A stretch of 64,000 nucleotides of DNA from Tetrahymena elliotti 4EA (GCA_000231825.2 JH720375.1:1-64000); one strand, 5' to 3'; shown: positions 12,315 to 26,059, numbered from the stretch's first letter. The notes: a model not told the origin generated them from the sequence alone. Translations and numbers: made by a program.

Positions 12315-13685
12315 TCATTTACTTTTATCTGTATTGTCGATTAATTAATCAAGATCTTCAAAAGTAACAAAATCATTTAGCATGTCTTCCCAAACACCTT
12401 TAGGTAGAATTCTTCTATATTTTTTTCTTAATTCTTTGATTGCAATAAGTGAATAAATGTAGTTTCTTCTGAACTTGATGAATCTAGAGATAAAATATTC
12501 AACCATTTTTTTAACACGATCTGTACGTTTAAATTTAACATCAGTTATTTCTCTGAAAGCACATAAATTAGGTAAATTTTTAAAGATACGTGCTGACCTA
12601 TCATACATAAAGTCTATTTTTTAACTCAAGTTTATTGAGAAATACATGATAGAAGATTTCTTACAGATAAAGTTTTTTATTGTTTTAACTTAATCTTCTT
12701 AGAAATATTTGGGACTTTCAAAATGGAGCTTTAATAATTAGGGTAAATGATAGAGAGAAACAAAGATGTCTTCGATGCTGTTTGTTGCATTAACGCGAAG
12801 GTGAACATCTTATAAGCTATTAGTATTGTTTGTGATAAGCTAAGTAATAAAAGTATTGTCAAATAGCTTGGCTTCAACAAAATCTAAATTCACTATCTAA
12901 ATATTTCCTTACTAGAATTCGAAGTGTGTTCCTTTCAAAAAATCAATTTTTGAAAATTTAAGGGTAACTCTTTAAAGCTGGGTTGCTGTCTCTAAAATTT
13001 TACAAAAGAGGAACACTCTTTCAAGTTAAATGAAGAATTTAGCTTCAAGCTAAATTTCAAGTTCTTCTAGCTTGGGTGCTTTCTTAATCAGCAAAAATAG
13101 TTGGTTGAATGAATCATCATTTAAGAAGATATCATTGAATTAAATTTTTAATTTCTAAATAGAATATTTGAATGTTCTCACTGATTTAAGAATTTTGGAA
13201 AGAGTGTCCTTTGATTTACTTAGACCACGTACACACAAAGAAATTTCTTAGATGTCTCTGCTTTCTAAGGAGTAAAAAAGAAGGTCACTGTAATCCATAA
13301 ATTATTGTTAATACTCAACTGTGAAAGTAAATTTTCTCAAGTTAACACATTAATTTATGAATTTGGTGTACTTCGAGGCTTCCATCAGACTCTATTCGTC
13401 ATCTAATTCTTACTCTTGAATGCTTCTCTTTTATACAATAATTCCTAAATTTTCAATATCTTCAGGGTAGGTGATCAATCCAAGCTTTTTCATGTAATAT
13501 TGCTTGTCTTATCTAGGGAGCTAAACAAGTAATGTGTAATCTTCTTCATTATACTAACTTAATAGCTATTATTTTTGCTCGTTTGTTAAACTATTGTAGT
13601 AATTTTCAATGCTTTTTTCATATGCTAATTATTAAGCTTCTAATTATTTGTTGATCTCAGCTTATGAGAGAGAACTTGGTGACAT
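12315..13685 (-). CDS. Leucine-rich hypothetical protein (LRR-like, ciliate type)
   Basis: Single exon of 456 residues, ATG at 13685-13683 and TGA at 12317-12315; the frame is open throughout and rich in TAA/TAG glutamines. Residues about 5-80 are Gln/Glu-rich and probably helical. The middle shows irregularly spaced hydrophobic strands such as LEELEIQLEAKFFIQLE, LQRVTLKFSKIDF and QDVHLRVNATNSI, the pattern of degenerate leucine-rich repeats often found in Tetrahymena proteins. The C-terminal 80 residues are basic and aromatic (FKRTDRVKKMVEYFISRFIK). No catalytic motif, signal peptide or membrane segment was seen. A role as a protein-binding scaffold is a guess; the LRR reading itself is tentative. 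Confidence 0.8.
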
Positions 13686-16600
13686 TCTCCTCTTAAAATA
13701 TTATTTTTATGTATTTAATTATTGACTTAAGAGAATGAGGTAAATATTGACTTAATATTATTATTATTATTTTCTCAAATCAAAATTGAGTATTCTCTAA
13801 TCATTATAGGTTTAATCTTTTTGTTTTTGACATCAGCGGAAGATTTCCTGATAAAGAATTTAATTTATTTTATTCTGCGAAATAAAAATCTTTAATAATT
13901 CTCAAAATCCCTCTCTTATTTTTGGCAAGTCAAAGAAAGATATCAATACATACAAATTAAATATTTATCAAAACTAAATGGGTAAAGATAAAAACCTTAA
14001 CTTTTGGAATTAAGTTGAATCATACCTTTTTGACAAAAAATAGTTATTTGCTTATGCTTTGTAATTAATAGACATTTTCACTGAAATATATTTTTTATTC
14101 ATTTATTTTTAATTCAGTTTTAGGATATCAAATACTTGAATAAAAAATTAAATAAATAATATAGCTTCTCTCCATGTAAACATTAGATATTTTTATGCTT
14201 AGAATAAATTAAGCTTTTTCAGTAAAATGTATATTACAAAAATTTGTTTATTAAAAAATATTTATTTGTTTTTTACAAGCAGATTTGAAATGATTAAAAG
14301 TATTTTCCAAGTAAAAAAATAAATAATTTTTTTATTATTTTAATTTTTAAAAATATTTTTGAAATGATTGCTAAAAAAAATTAAAAGTAGAATAATTTAC
14401 TTCTTCCCATCATGTGAAGGGATTTAATCAAAAAATGATAGGTGGTATTAATTTAATTCAAATTGAACTTAGAAGATGTTTTGATTTTTGTATGTGGTGG
14501 ATTTAAAAACTTTACAGATGGCCTGAAAAGTTTTTTAAGAGTTTTTCCTAAAAGCAGAACGATAGCGAGTAATATGAAAGATTAAGTAGTGCTTTGGATA
14601 ATTATTAGTTAAATTAGACAAAGATATGAAAAAATATTGAAAAATTGTATTTTTAGAACATAAATTTTTTTTTTTCATAAATAAATAATGAGACTGCAAA
14701 ACAAAATAATTGTAGGTTCATTTTCACTCATTCATTCGTTGAACTGAAGAGAGAAGGAAGGAAGGAATGAATATATGAAAGAAAGAATGAATGAATGAAA
14801 AGAAAGATAGATTTTGTTAATTATTATTTGAATTTGAAATAATTAATTTCTTAGACAACTGGTAAAATTTATCAAAGATATCTTTCATAATAAATTAGCA
14901 AAGCTTTTATCAGACAGAAATATTTTTTTCTAACATTATTAAATGTATTTTTCTTTTCGAATCCATTTAAGATTAAAGCAATTTATTTAATTTGAAGGTA
15001 AATTTAACTAATTCTAATAAGACTTAGTATTAAAAAAATTCTAAAATTTTAGTTTAAGAAGCGTTTATTCATCTAGTAAGTTAGATATTAAGCCAGCGCT
15101 TAAACTTTCATTTAAATTGAACAGTTTTAAAGAATCAGAAAAAAGTTAGCTGGCTTTAAAAATTTTATTAATAAAAATTTATTCTAAAATTTTTTCTTAG
15201 CTAGCGGATGAAAGATGTAGTTAGATTATAAGATGAACAATTTCTGCAATCTTAGCTTACATCTAAGACTTTAAAAAACTTAATAATATAAATTAAATTG
15301 CATCCATGAAAATGTAGCAAAAAGTAAAATTATTTTTTGAAATAAAATGGAGATTCAATAGGGAGAACTGTGTCGAAAAAAAATATGAATGGCTAAGTAT
15401 TTAGAAAAATTCTTAATAGATGAACGAAAAAAATAAAAATATTTAGTTTGTTAAGAAATTAATTTTTCAATTAGAAAAGAGTAGTAAGTATAGTATTTCG
15501 TGTTAAAATAAGAAATACTTATTTTGGGAGGTTTCTTTTTTTAACATAAAAAAAATGAATTAGCTTATCTTTTTTTATTAAGCTAACAACTTGATTTACT
15601 ATGAGTAAGTAACTAAGCAGATATAATTAAATGATCATTTTTTGAATTTAAATTTAATTTTTTACAAATACAAATGCATTTATTTTTCTATTTAGATTAA
15701 AGTAGGACAAAGCAGAACAAAGTATTCCTCATTTACTTTTTTATTCAAATCTGAATAAAATAATAAAAAGATAGGTCGGTCATTAAATAGCTAAAAATTT
15801 AAAAGAAGTAATCTTTTTGAAAAATAAATATTCATTTTTCATCCTCTAATTCTTTCTTTTAATAGACATTTAATATTATAGAAGCATTTCATAAAGCAGA
15901 ATTTAGAGAAAGATAGATGCGAAAAAAATAAAACTTCATTCATATCTTAAATTTCCTTTTTAAGGGGAGATCTTTATTAAATTTCAGTGAAAGGAAGGAA
16001 AAAACTTTAATAAGAAAACAAAAATAGACTAAGAAAGACTAACACTCCTTTTTTTTGTAAGGAGTCTGACTTAGATTATTGTTTTGAAATTATCTAATAA
16101 TTGATTAGTTTATATCAATCAATCTATTTAATTATTTTGCTGAATGTAATCTCAAACAGAGGACATTTCCTACTTCCCGCAAATCTCTAAATAAGTGAGA
16201 AGTGCAAATCTTTATGCTTATTTCACTCATTCTATTTTTCGAACAAAAACTGCATTTATGTTAAGAAATTTAAATTGATCCATTAAAGAAAATACAAAAT
16301 TTTTAAATTAAATTACATTTTCTCATTATTATCAGTTAGGAAGCCTTTTTCGAAAAAATTTCTTCTTTTCAAGATTATATTCATTGTCTGTCTTATCACC
16401 ATTTACTAGAAGCATATTTGGTTGTTTCTTTTTGACATCATCCAATTCTGCCTACTCATTTTTGCAAAGTAAAATTAAAATTGAAAGTAAGACTCTTCCG
16501 CAGCCTCATGTATGGATTTTTCTAAATTCTTACTTTTAGTTAAATTAAAAAAAATAGTTAACATAGAATTTAAAGGAACTAAAAACGCTGCTAAGTCTAT

Positions 16601-18158
16601 AAAAAAGTAATTAAAAGGTTTATTCTATTGTATACATACCATGATTATCATCTATTCATTTATTTTTTTTTCTGTAAGAATTCTCTTCCTAGAGTGCGTG
16701 TGTAAATATCCTAATTAAAATAAAAAGTTTTTAATTATATCAAATACTAAAATTTTCCTTTGTCTTTACTTGCTTATTTGTTTATATGTTAGTTTGTTTG
16801 CTTGCTTGTTTGTTTGTTTATTTGCTTGCTTGAATGCTTTGTTTGTTTATTAATTTATAACTTAGTTAGCACTGCCTCATTCTTTTTCTTCTTTGTTATT
16901 TACTCATAAAATTAAAATTTTATTGAATAATTTTTTCTTGGCTTGTCATTTTTTTTTACTGTTCAATATTTTAAATTTCATTAGAGTTTATGAGGCAAGT
17001 AAGTATATGTAAAATAAAATTATCTATTTGAATTAGTTTTCACTACCATTTTAATATGCCCTAAAAATCCTACAGCTATGTAAAATATCAAATTAAAGAA
17101 TAGACCCGCTTTTAAGTTTTCATATTTTAAAGTGATTAAACATTTATTGGTTTAATTGAATGGCTTGCATAGAAATAGCAAAAAAAGAAGGGAAATAAAA
17201 CAAAATTTAATTGATCCTAATTTCAATTTATTTTGCTCGTTTTCTGCCAAATATTTGATTAACATAAAAGTAATAAGAAGAAAATTGCATTTAATTAGCT
17301 AAATACTTTATAAATAGCAAGAAAATAAACTGAATATAATAGCTTTTTTTCATACATGTTTATTAAAATTAAAAGGTAAAATAATGATGGAGATACCGAG
17401 AGGTAAAAGGATAAAAAATAATGTTAATTCCCAGACTAAATTTAGTTTATTATTTGCAAATATAGAAAATATTTATAGAGAAGTTTTTTTTTGTTTGATG
17501 ATTTCCATAAATGGTGAGAAAACCAGAGATTCGATAAATTTTAGAAAAAGGATGCTACAATTGCTATTATATATCAAAACAGGTATAAAAATATATAGAG
17601 TACATTATATAGTGAGATGGATAACTTGACAATATGCTGATCACTGTCTATTAATTAGTAGAAGTAATAAGCTATGGTCTCATTTATTCATGGTTTGATG
17701 TGATGAGATTGGGTTTTTTTATATCATAATAATAATTTTTTAAGAATAATTGGTTAAAATGAGAAACATAGTTTAATTGATTAATAGATCGATAGATATA
17801 AGTAGATGTATAAGTAGGATTAATTTTTACCTCTATATATTTAATTAACATGAACTTTTCTTACAAAAGGAACCAAGTGGGTAAGTATGTAGGTGGGTAA
17901 GGTAAGGTAAAAGGGTTTGGCGGCTGTATGTAATTATATATTATTTAAAGGAAAGAGATATCCAATCAGGTAACCAAAAAGCAAGCATCTATAAGTAAAG
18001 CGGATACTGAGTTGCAAATAAGGTAGACTGATGGAGCTGATAAGTATGAAATACTATACCCATCAGATTTATTAATTGGTTTGTTGATACATTTATTTTT
18101 GTTTTCCCTTTCTTTTGATAATTAATAATAATTAGTAAAGAGCTTCTCAGGCTCTGTC
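13686..18158. other. Long gene-poor region
   Basis: About 4.5 kb with no gene that could be supported. It contains CATT/GAATGAATG simple repeats (14717-14810), TTTG/CTTG simple repeats (about 16780-16855), a short ACTCCTT...AAGGAGT hairpin near 16040-16065, and a G-rich patch with repeated GGTAAG near 17880-17930. An 81-codon frame at 17384-17629 contains no TAA/TAG glutamine codon and shows no family likeness, so it was not called. Confidence 0.55.
14717..14810. repeat. CATT and GAATGAATG simple-sequence patch
   Basis: A CATT-type run (TTCACTCATTCATTCGTT) is followed within 60 bp by its complement (GAATGAATGAATG), separated by a purine-rich GAAGGAAGGAATG stretch. The two arms could fold back on each other. 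Simple repeats of this kind are scattered through Tetrahymena spacers, and no function is implied. Confidence 0.6.
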
Positions 18159-18803
18159 TCACTCATTATCTTCATTCTTTATAGAATCAGCGGGCTGTGA
18201 TTTGGGAATTTTTGCTATATGGAGCTTTTTATAGAAAGCCACATTATTGAGTAAGTCATGGTTTGTGAAGCAGCGGCTGAGGAAAAGGATGACAAGAAGA
18301 TGAATTACTTTATCTTTTACTCTACTTTTGTAAAGCCACTCAATAGAATAAATTTGTAAGAAGTACTGGAATTGCTTGCCATACCTTTCATTTTTAATGA
18401 TCCTTTACAAGTAATTATTATTGACCTAATGGCGATCACAGAATCTCTTGAACTACTTAATGATATCAAAGCTGCTCTTGCTAAGAGTATCAATGCACTC
18501 CAGGACGAGTCCATCGCTGCTAGTGCTAGTCATGTATTTGATGAAAGCTTTGATAATGTTTTTTACATTATTGGTAGTGTTGTTAAATTAATTAAAAGAT
18601 TAAATCAAATCTTCATCGTCTTATTCTGAAAAACCCTTCCAATTGTCCATGAAATAAGCATAGAGCATAACCAAGTAGTCGTGAAACTCCTTCTCGTCGC
18701 ACTCAGATTGGAGATGAGGTGAATTAATCTTCTCAGAAGCGATCAAATGGAAGATTTGAGGTTGGGTAAGTTCTTCTTCTTATTAGATGATTAGTTCACT
18801 CAT
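18159..18803 (-). CDS. Hypothetical protein, 214 aa
   Basis: Single exon from ATG 18803-18801 to TGA 18161-18159. The frame is clearly coding: few TAA/TAG codons, a high share of C-ending codons and noticeably higher GC than its surroundings, which suggests good expression. Residues 1-75 are acidic (ECDEKEFHDYLVMLYAYF, then EQDDEDL). The middle is Ser/Thr-rich and amphipathic helical, and residues about 135-190 form a hydrophobic helical region (VIHLLVILFLSRCFTNHDLL) that may be a helix bundle rather than a membrane segment. The tail is KIPKSQPADSIKNEDNE. No family could be recognised. It stands alone in a gene-poor region. Confidence 0.75.
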
Positions 18804-21800
18804 GGTTTTTTGATTGTTTGTTTGCTTTATTATTTATTTTGTTAAGGGTATGGGAAATATATAAATTTGATTGTCAATCTAAAGCAATAAGCTAGCAGCA
18901 GATTGAAATAAATAATTTTTTTGTTTGATTATTTTTTGTTATTAATCTAATTCTTTTTATCAAGGAAATAAGCACGCAGGACAATGACTTTTAAACTTTA
19001 GTAGACGGGAAAAAATATGGAATTTATTTAATAATAATTTGATGAAAGTACACTTTATTCCCAGTACCCTTGTAATATTGTGGCTCTAATATATCTTTAG
19101 CTTTCTATTTGTTCGTCTGTCAAATTTTATTCACTCTCTCAAAATTGATGTCTTTATTCAAATTTATTATTTTTTTTTGAAGCCTTATTTTAATTAATTA
19201 TTTTTTTATATCTTTCAACCCAATATTTAAAGGATTAATCTGATTATTATTTTTTATAATTATTAATTTCTCACACACACACACTCCTCACTCGCTCACT
19301 CAGTCACACATTCACTAAGTGTCTCTCTCTTTCACTTTCATTTTTTTAGCTGAATGTTTTCTATTTTTTTTATTTATCAGCCAACTTTCAACTGCTAATT
19401 AATCATTAATTTTCTTCCAATAAAAGCTTATCCGCTTTTTTTTCTAAGAAAATTCTAACCAAAAACAATAATTTGTATACATTTTTTTCAGATTTTGCAT
19501 GAATTTATATACAAATATACACCTAACAATTATTGCTCCACTAATCTTTTTTATCCACATAAAAATATAATCAATCAATACATCATCATATACAAAATAA
19601 AACCACAAATTTATTCATACATAAATAACCCTCTCTCTTATGATAGAGTGATATTTACACTAAAAATAAATAAATCAAAATTTCTAAGCATAAATCTTGT
19701 TTTATAAATTCTGACTTTCTTTTTCGTTTGCTCTGATATATTACCTTATTTTATTATTTATTTTAAAATCATCCAAAAGTAGAGGGTATTTTCCCAAAAT
19801 CAATCCAGCTCTACATACATATAAAAATTTTGCCATAAAAATATCTCACTGTTCTCATTACTTACTGTTTACTTTATTTCAAATGAACTGTCTGTTTTAC
19901 ACTCTCAAATTTAGGTTTTTAAATCAACAAAAAAAAAATCCATTTTTCTTGTTATTTGAGTAAACAATATATTTTTAAAATGAACAACTCATGAAAAATT
20001 TAATTTAATCCATATCTCAACTAAAAAAATAAAGTTGAGTTAAACCATCTCGATAAAAATATAGTTTCTCAGAATATAAAATCGGAACTCTAAACCCAAT
20101 AAAAAAATACAAAATTAGAGATTCAAAATTTTCTCATAAATATTTCAAAATACTAAATAGTAGCCATTAAAATTTTTAAAATGGCTTCAATCTAATCCAA
20201 AATCTCTTGCGAATACTGGAATTAAGTTCTGTAATGTTAATAAAATTTTACCTCCAAACTAATAATACTTTTTGAGGAATATCGCTTTCTTTTTTTACGG
20301 ATTTATACAAAATAATCAATCATTAGAAATTATTGGTAATGATAGAATAAAAAAAAGTAATTATTAGCGATGCTATGCCAAGCTAGTTAATATTAAAAAA
20401 GAAAATACTAAGCTTTAATCAGCTTAAGAGCGAAATGAGAGCATGATAAAACAAGTACATGTAATTCTTTTATGTTAAATTTACAAGAAATTTTAAGAAT
20501 AGCTAGCTATTAACATTTTCATTAGTTTTAATCAATAAACCAAACCAAACCACACATTCATTCTTTCTACCAACTAAAAAGAAATGATTTGATAAATTAA
20601 ATTCCACTAAAACAAAATTTTCATACAAAATTAATTAAAACAAAAGGTGAAGAAATTTATGATTTAATATTTTTTTTAGATTGTGTATTTTCTTTTTACA
20701 TGATTAAATTTAAATTTGTTTTCAATTACTTACTACTTGTTATTTCTTAGATTATTTAATCTTTAATATTTATACTCAAAATCAGTACATAATCAATTAT
20801 TAAAATTTATTTATGTTATCCCCCAAAGCAGAAAGAAGATGCTAAATACTCTATCTATCAAACAATCAAAATTATCAGCTAAAATAAAATATTCTCTCTC
20901 TGCTACATAAAGAGATGAGAGAGGTCATTTAATTAATATGATATATAAACTCTATAACTCTCTTATGAGCTTAACTTTTTACTGAACCAGCATTTCTTTT
21001 CATATCTTTAAATCACAACATTCAAATAAATATATAAATAATAAATTTTAAATGCGTTGCTGAATTAGATTACTCCCCTTTAAAGGCTTTTCTACTAGAT
21101 ATTACACTTACATTAAAAATAAACTAAAAATACCCAAATCTTACGATAAATTAATAATACTAAATTAAGCTACATAAAAATAGCATAAAAATTAAGCGCA
21201 TTTTTTCAAAAAGCTTGAATTGATTTCTCCATCAAAAATAAATCAAGCTCAAGCAAATGCTTTTAAAATATAATGATGAGTAATTAAAACTTCTAAATTT
21301 TTCTTAATACATTTTTCATCTTAAATAGTTATTTCTATATATATTATCAGTTTATTATGCATATTTGATTCCTTAAACTAATTACTGAACCCTTTTTTTG
21401 CCTTATTTTTACCTTTTGAAAAACCAAATTCTTGGGATAAATTAGACAATCAGTTTTAAATTATTTAAATGTTTATTTATTAGCTATTATCTTCAAAAAA
21501 CAAAATACAAAAAGCAAAAATTAACTAGCTTGCTTTTGTATATACTTATTAAAAATTAACCATTCTCAATCAATCATCGAAATCTGTTTTTTTTAGAATT
21601 CAATTTTCCATTTAGTCTCCAATTTATATAAAATTCAATTTCTTCTTCTAAGCATATTTTAAATTAAACTTTCGAATTAATATTATTTGAAGGTCATTCA
21701 TTTTTAACTACATTTCTCATTCATTTTCTGAGTTATAAAACTTACTCCATCATTTGATCTTTAGTAAGCATAAGAATATTAATTCAATTTTTTTATATTT

Positions 21801-22527
21801 ACAGCTTAAACCAAGAATAAAACAAAACTATTACTTTGCTCTGAGTAAAATATTAATTTACATGGGGCAAAATAAAAGAAATCTATTATTTTTATTATTT
21901 TGAAGGTTACCCTAAACCAATAATTTAGCCTCATTCTTTTTTTATCTGCTTCATAAAATACTTGTTAAAATTTCTTTTTTCAATAACAAAATAATAGTAA
22001 AGCCAATTACTTACATTAAAACACTAAAATAAATTATTACACGTAAAACATTAATTTCTTTAGAGAGAAATTTTGGCTAATTTTAAATTTTTTCTTTCAT
22101 TTCTCTATGAAATGTTCGAATGCAAAATTTTCCTTTTAACCATTGTTTTTCAGAAAAAATTTTTAAAATGTTTAGACTTATGAAAGCAAATGAAACAAAA
22201 CAAATTAAATATTATTTTATTTATTTATTGAAAATATTCATTTTTTTTAATGAAATTATTTTCTAATTTGCGTTTTATATGTATTTCTAAAAAGTAGAAA
22301 GTTTGTCTTCATTTAGACAAATTTGAAAAAAAAATTCTGATTCTTTTTTGATTAATCTTCTTTCAGCTTAATAAAAAAAATTTCATTAATACGACAAATT
22401 ATTTATACACAAGAACATACTAATTCTTTTTGAAAAAAGCTGAGTCTTACTTTGATTTTTGTTTTACTTAGAAAAAATATTTGAAAAGTTTTTAAAAATG
22501 GATTGACGTGTTTAAAAGTGTAAGAAT
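18804..22527. other. Long gene-poor region
   Basis: About 3.7 kb of AT-rich DNA. It holds the promoter side of the minus-strand gene at 18803 and a CA/CT microsatellite at about 19270-19340. A less AT-rich patch near 20820-20960 contains CTCTCTCTCTGC and GAGATGAGAGAG, which could pair. No coding frame with ciliate-like composition was found on either strand. Confidence 0.5.
19270..19340. repeat. CA/CT microsatellite
   Basis: A CACACACACACA run passes into CTCACTCGCTCACT and then GTCTCTCTCTTTCACTTTC. It lies in a spacer with no gene attached. Confidence 0.75.
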
Positions 22528-23880
22528 TCATGAAATACTCTTTGATGTATTATGAATTGAATACATATTATAGACCCTTTTACTTTTATTATAGTATATT
22601 GCATAAAGCTAAGAATTGAATTTTCTCTAATATTAGTATTATTAGACTATAATTTTTTCAGAAAAAGTTATTTCTTCGTCATCAAAATAGACATGATTTT
22701 AAAAAATTCTCCAAAACTATTGATTATTATTATAAATTTTTGCAATTAGTAATAACATCAAATCTTCACAATTTAAATCAATAGATAGATATTGTTGCTA
22801 ATCAATTTCTTAATCTGCTTTAATGAAAGATCTTTTTCTGTAAAAATAATTGTTAAGAAGCTATTGATAAAAATTAATCAATAAAATAGCTTTTATTGAT
22901 GCAAAATGAATTTATTTAAAAATTTCTCTTATCAATATTAAATATCTGACATGGACAGGAATACAATAGAGAAGTTAATTTTTTAATAGATTCCAAAAAA
23001 TACTAAAGCAAAAAGAACTTGTTAAATTGTAAATAAATCAATCTGCTTTTTCTAATTCAGCTTCAGTCCTAAAGTCATTTGCAATTAATCTAAGTTTTCT
23101 AGTAAATTATATTTAGCTATTCATCAAAATATTAAAATTGATCAAAGAATAAATTTTTCTTATCTTCCAATTTGTAATGATAGTAAGTTCATAAGTTATA
23201 ATTTCAATTTCAGACTATAATTCAATTTTTAGCTTAATGAAATACTCTCTAATCTATTATTAGAATATATCTTCATGAATATACAAATTTTTGCAAATAT
23301 TTTCTTTACAATAGAAAAATATTAAATTTTGTTCTTTTATGGATCCAAAATAGTGATTAAAAATCAAAATCAATTTTTATGCAAATTTGAGGTTCACTAC
23401 TAAATTATTTAAATTTTCCCAAACAAAAGAGGAAATATACCAAATATTTGGATAGCTTAATATTTGTTTTAGAAAAATATTCTTTTTTAATCTTGAATTT
23501 AGAAAGTAACAAAGAAAATGAAGAGACTATTTATCCTTAAAACTATGCTTGTTTATGCATGTATAAGGTTAAAAAGTATAGAATTAAGCCTTGTATTTTG
23601 TATAGATAAAAATAAGTAAAAAATTATTTGGTAATAGCTCCTCTATATTAGCTGATTATGTTGAATATTTTTCAATAAAGCACATATTTATAGATAACAT
23701 TTTAATTCATTTAAAAACTTTGTAAAATGTTTCAGCTATAAATTTATATTTGATTTTCACATAATTAAGCTAGTCAAATTGAATCTCACCAGATAAAGAA
23801 TAATTTTTTAATCTTAATCTTTTCTTTTTTTTAAAAGTTTTCTTTCTTTCATTTTAAATGCCATTAATCTTTTATTATTT
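22528..23880 (-). CDS. Probable multi-exon gene, structure unresolved
   Basis: Three minus-strand stretches read like ciliate protein but are broken by frame changes. The first, near 23700-23870, is rich in Lys and hydrophobic residues and contains YVKIKYKFIAETFYKVF. The second, about 23040-23500, ends ...RKLRLIANDFRTEAELEKAD at a TGA near 23042-23044. The third, about 22530-22840, contains QQQYLSIDLNCEDLMLLL and FDDEEITFSEKIIVQQ and ends at TGA 22530-22528. They may be exons of one gene, or a decaying pseudogene. The start and splice sites were not resolved and no domain was recognised. Coordinates give the extent of coding-like sequence only. Confidence 0.35.
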
Positions 23881-24109
23881 TTCTTTAAAGGAAATAAATA
23901 TTTATGATAAAATTAATTTTTAAGGTTTTAAAGGTTTATGTAACTATTCAAAAAGAATATTTAAAGAGATATTAACAATTATAAAAACATTTTTTTTCAA
24001 TCCTTAGATTCAACCATTATCCATTATATGGTAAAAAATTAATAAAAATATAATAATAGGTTGAATTTTTTATTTTATTTCATTTTTTCTTCTTTATTAG
24101 TTTTTTTTT

Positions 24110-24230
24110 TCCATCAAGGAGGGTGCCACTTAAGAGTTCCTGAATCCGTTGTTAATTTTTTTGGGAACTTGAATCACAAAAATTAAAATTTGAAAAAAAG
24201 AAATTCATTTTAAGTTAGTTCCCTCCTAAT
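24110..24230 (+). other. Compact GC-richer block, possible structured RNA
   Basis: In an otherwise AT-rich spacer this block contains AGGAGGG at 24117-24123 pairing perfectly with CCCTCCT at 24221-24227, and inside it GTTCC (24136-24140) pairing with GGAAC (24174-24178). It follows a T-tract and is followed by a T-rich stretch that could end a Pol III transcript. No snRNA, SRP or tRNA signature was found and strand is a guess. It may be the 3' region of the minus-strand gene at 24428 or simply chance. Confidence 0.25.
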
Positions 24231-24427
24231 TATTTTTTTAAGGTTTAGGGATAATAAACATTTTTATTGATTTCATTTTAATTTATGAAAGTATTTAATG
24301 CACAAAACTAAATTGGCATTCCAAATAATTCAATTAATTTTAGTTATTTTGAAGAGTATAAATTAAATTGAAGAGGAATTAATCCATATTAAAACATAAA
24401 AATTAAATAAAAATAAGCAAAAAGATT

Positions 24428-26059
24428 TCATTTTTTATTTTATATTTGTTGAATTATTTTTTTATAAACATTTTATGATTGTCTTTAGTTAATTTATTGA
24501 AAATTTTATTTATCATGGTTATTTTATGTAGGTTCCTTTATTGGGATTGTTTAACTTACTTGATAATATTATTACTGTGGTTCTTATTTTAGTTATTTGC
24601 TATCATTTAAACTTTAATATCTGGTTGGAATTTTTGGTAAATACAAATTCTACCATGCTTTTCCATATTTATTTTATTGCTTTACTTTGATCCTTTCCTC
24701 CTTTCTTTTTTGATAGTTTGTTTACCTTAGTAGAGCTTCTAGCAGGTTTTCGTTTTCTATGTGTTTTTTTATATCAGGAGATTAAGTAACAGAACCTTCC
24801 AAATCACTTTTAATTTATTCTCGTTTATGCTATACTTTTCTTTGTATCTTTTGGTATTCAGAGTCATAAAAATCATATCTTTGAATCATTTTTTAAATTT
24901 TATTTTCTGCATTTATGATAAATGAATATTTTTTGGATATAACACCATCATCTATACTGCTTTGATTAAAAGAGTAGCTATTTTAAATACTTGGAGGTGT
25001 ATGATTACTTAGACTTCTTCTATCACCATGTTAATACATATTGGAATTCAAATTTTATTGATGAAAAGAACTGCTTCTTTCTGATCTATGTAAATGATTG
25101 CTCGAATTTAGGGCTTCTTTGTCTGGACTATATAAATCACATACTTTTTCATCTTATTAAAAAGACACCTATGATTTTTTTTTATTAGAATTCTATTAAT
25201 TATTTATATGAGGAGAAAGAGATCTTTATCTTAGTGAAGAAACAGAAGCATTACCATAGCTTATATTTGTATTAATTACTCTATTTAGATGATTCTTTTA
25301 AGGAGAAGAACTATATATTACAGATTAACTCATAGGGCTTTAGTCTTAGTGATATTATTATCTAGGGTTTCTTAATATTTTTTGTGAGTAATCTTGTACT
25401 TTGTGAATTATGTATTTATTTTATCTTTTAGATTGGTCTACTTCTTCCAGCATTATTTCCTCAAGTGCTTTCTATTGTTCTTAATCTCCGTTTTCTTATA
25501 CAGCATACATCAATTTTTTAGATAAATCTTTACTCACATTTGATTAATTTCTTGTTAAAAAAACACTTATGTCTTTTAGTAACTTTTTAGATCGATGACT
25601 TTGCTATTATTATGCCTCATCTAATTCATCTTACTAAATTTGTATTTAGAATTAAGATTCTTGCTATTTTTTTAATGCTTATTCCCTTGTAAAGTTCATC
25701 CTAACTTAATTACGAAAAGCTAAACCTTTTTAGCTGAATACTAAAATATTTTAGTCTTATGAGGCATTCATGATTTGAAGAGTTTTATCAACTAGTGCAA
25801 GCGTAAATATCTTGTAAAATAAAAAATATTTAGTCTTTTTTGTTATGATTATTTTTACAATATTATTAATAGCTATTTTGATAATAATTAGAATACAAGG
25901 ATACTTCAAATTAATTAAAATATCAATTATAATATATTCAGAATAATTTATTACCATTCAATTCTCTCTATTTGAATAATTATATTTTATTTGCTCAATA
26001 GTTTTAAATCTATTTACAATTGCTCCTTTTATTGCAGTAAAATTATTATTTTCCAACAT
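24428..26059 (-). CDS. Gln/Ser-rich hypothetical protein with coiled-coil regions
   Basis: Two exons, 26059-26018 and 25810-24428, separated by a 207-nt GTAAAT...TTACAAG intron in phase 0, giving 474 residues. The first exon is MLENNNFTAIKGAI. The rest is hydrophilic, with many TAA/TAG glutamines: a helical Gln-rich segment (REQALKKQQESQFQIQIQQ), a basic helical region, a disordered Ser/Asn/Gln middle with SPH and SPQ motifs, and a C-terminal coiled coil (YQKIQRKVQHKREQIKSDLE). The opposite strand also has long open frames, but they encode improbable Phe/Leu/Ile-rich sequence and need two frames; only the minus reading has normal ciliate composition. No known family recognised. A cytoskeletal or scaffold role is possible but unsupported. 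Confidence 0.7.

Noticed and set aside
17384..17629. 81-codon plus-strand frame starting with Met-Met
   Set aside because: Contains no TAA/TAG glutamine, no domain likeness and no splice context; within chance for an AT-rich spacer.
24515..25737. Long plus-strand open frames encoding a multi-pass membrane-like protein
   Set aside because: They need a frame change, are almost entirely Phe/Leu/Ile/Tyr, and lie antisense to a minus-strand frame of 461 codons with normal ciliate composition that ends in TGA. They are a shadow of that gene.
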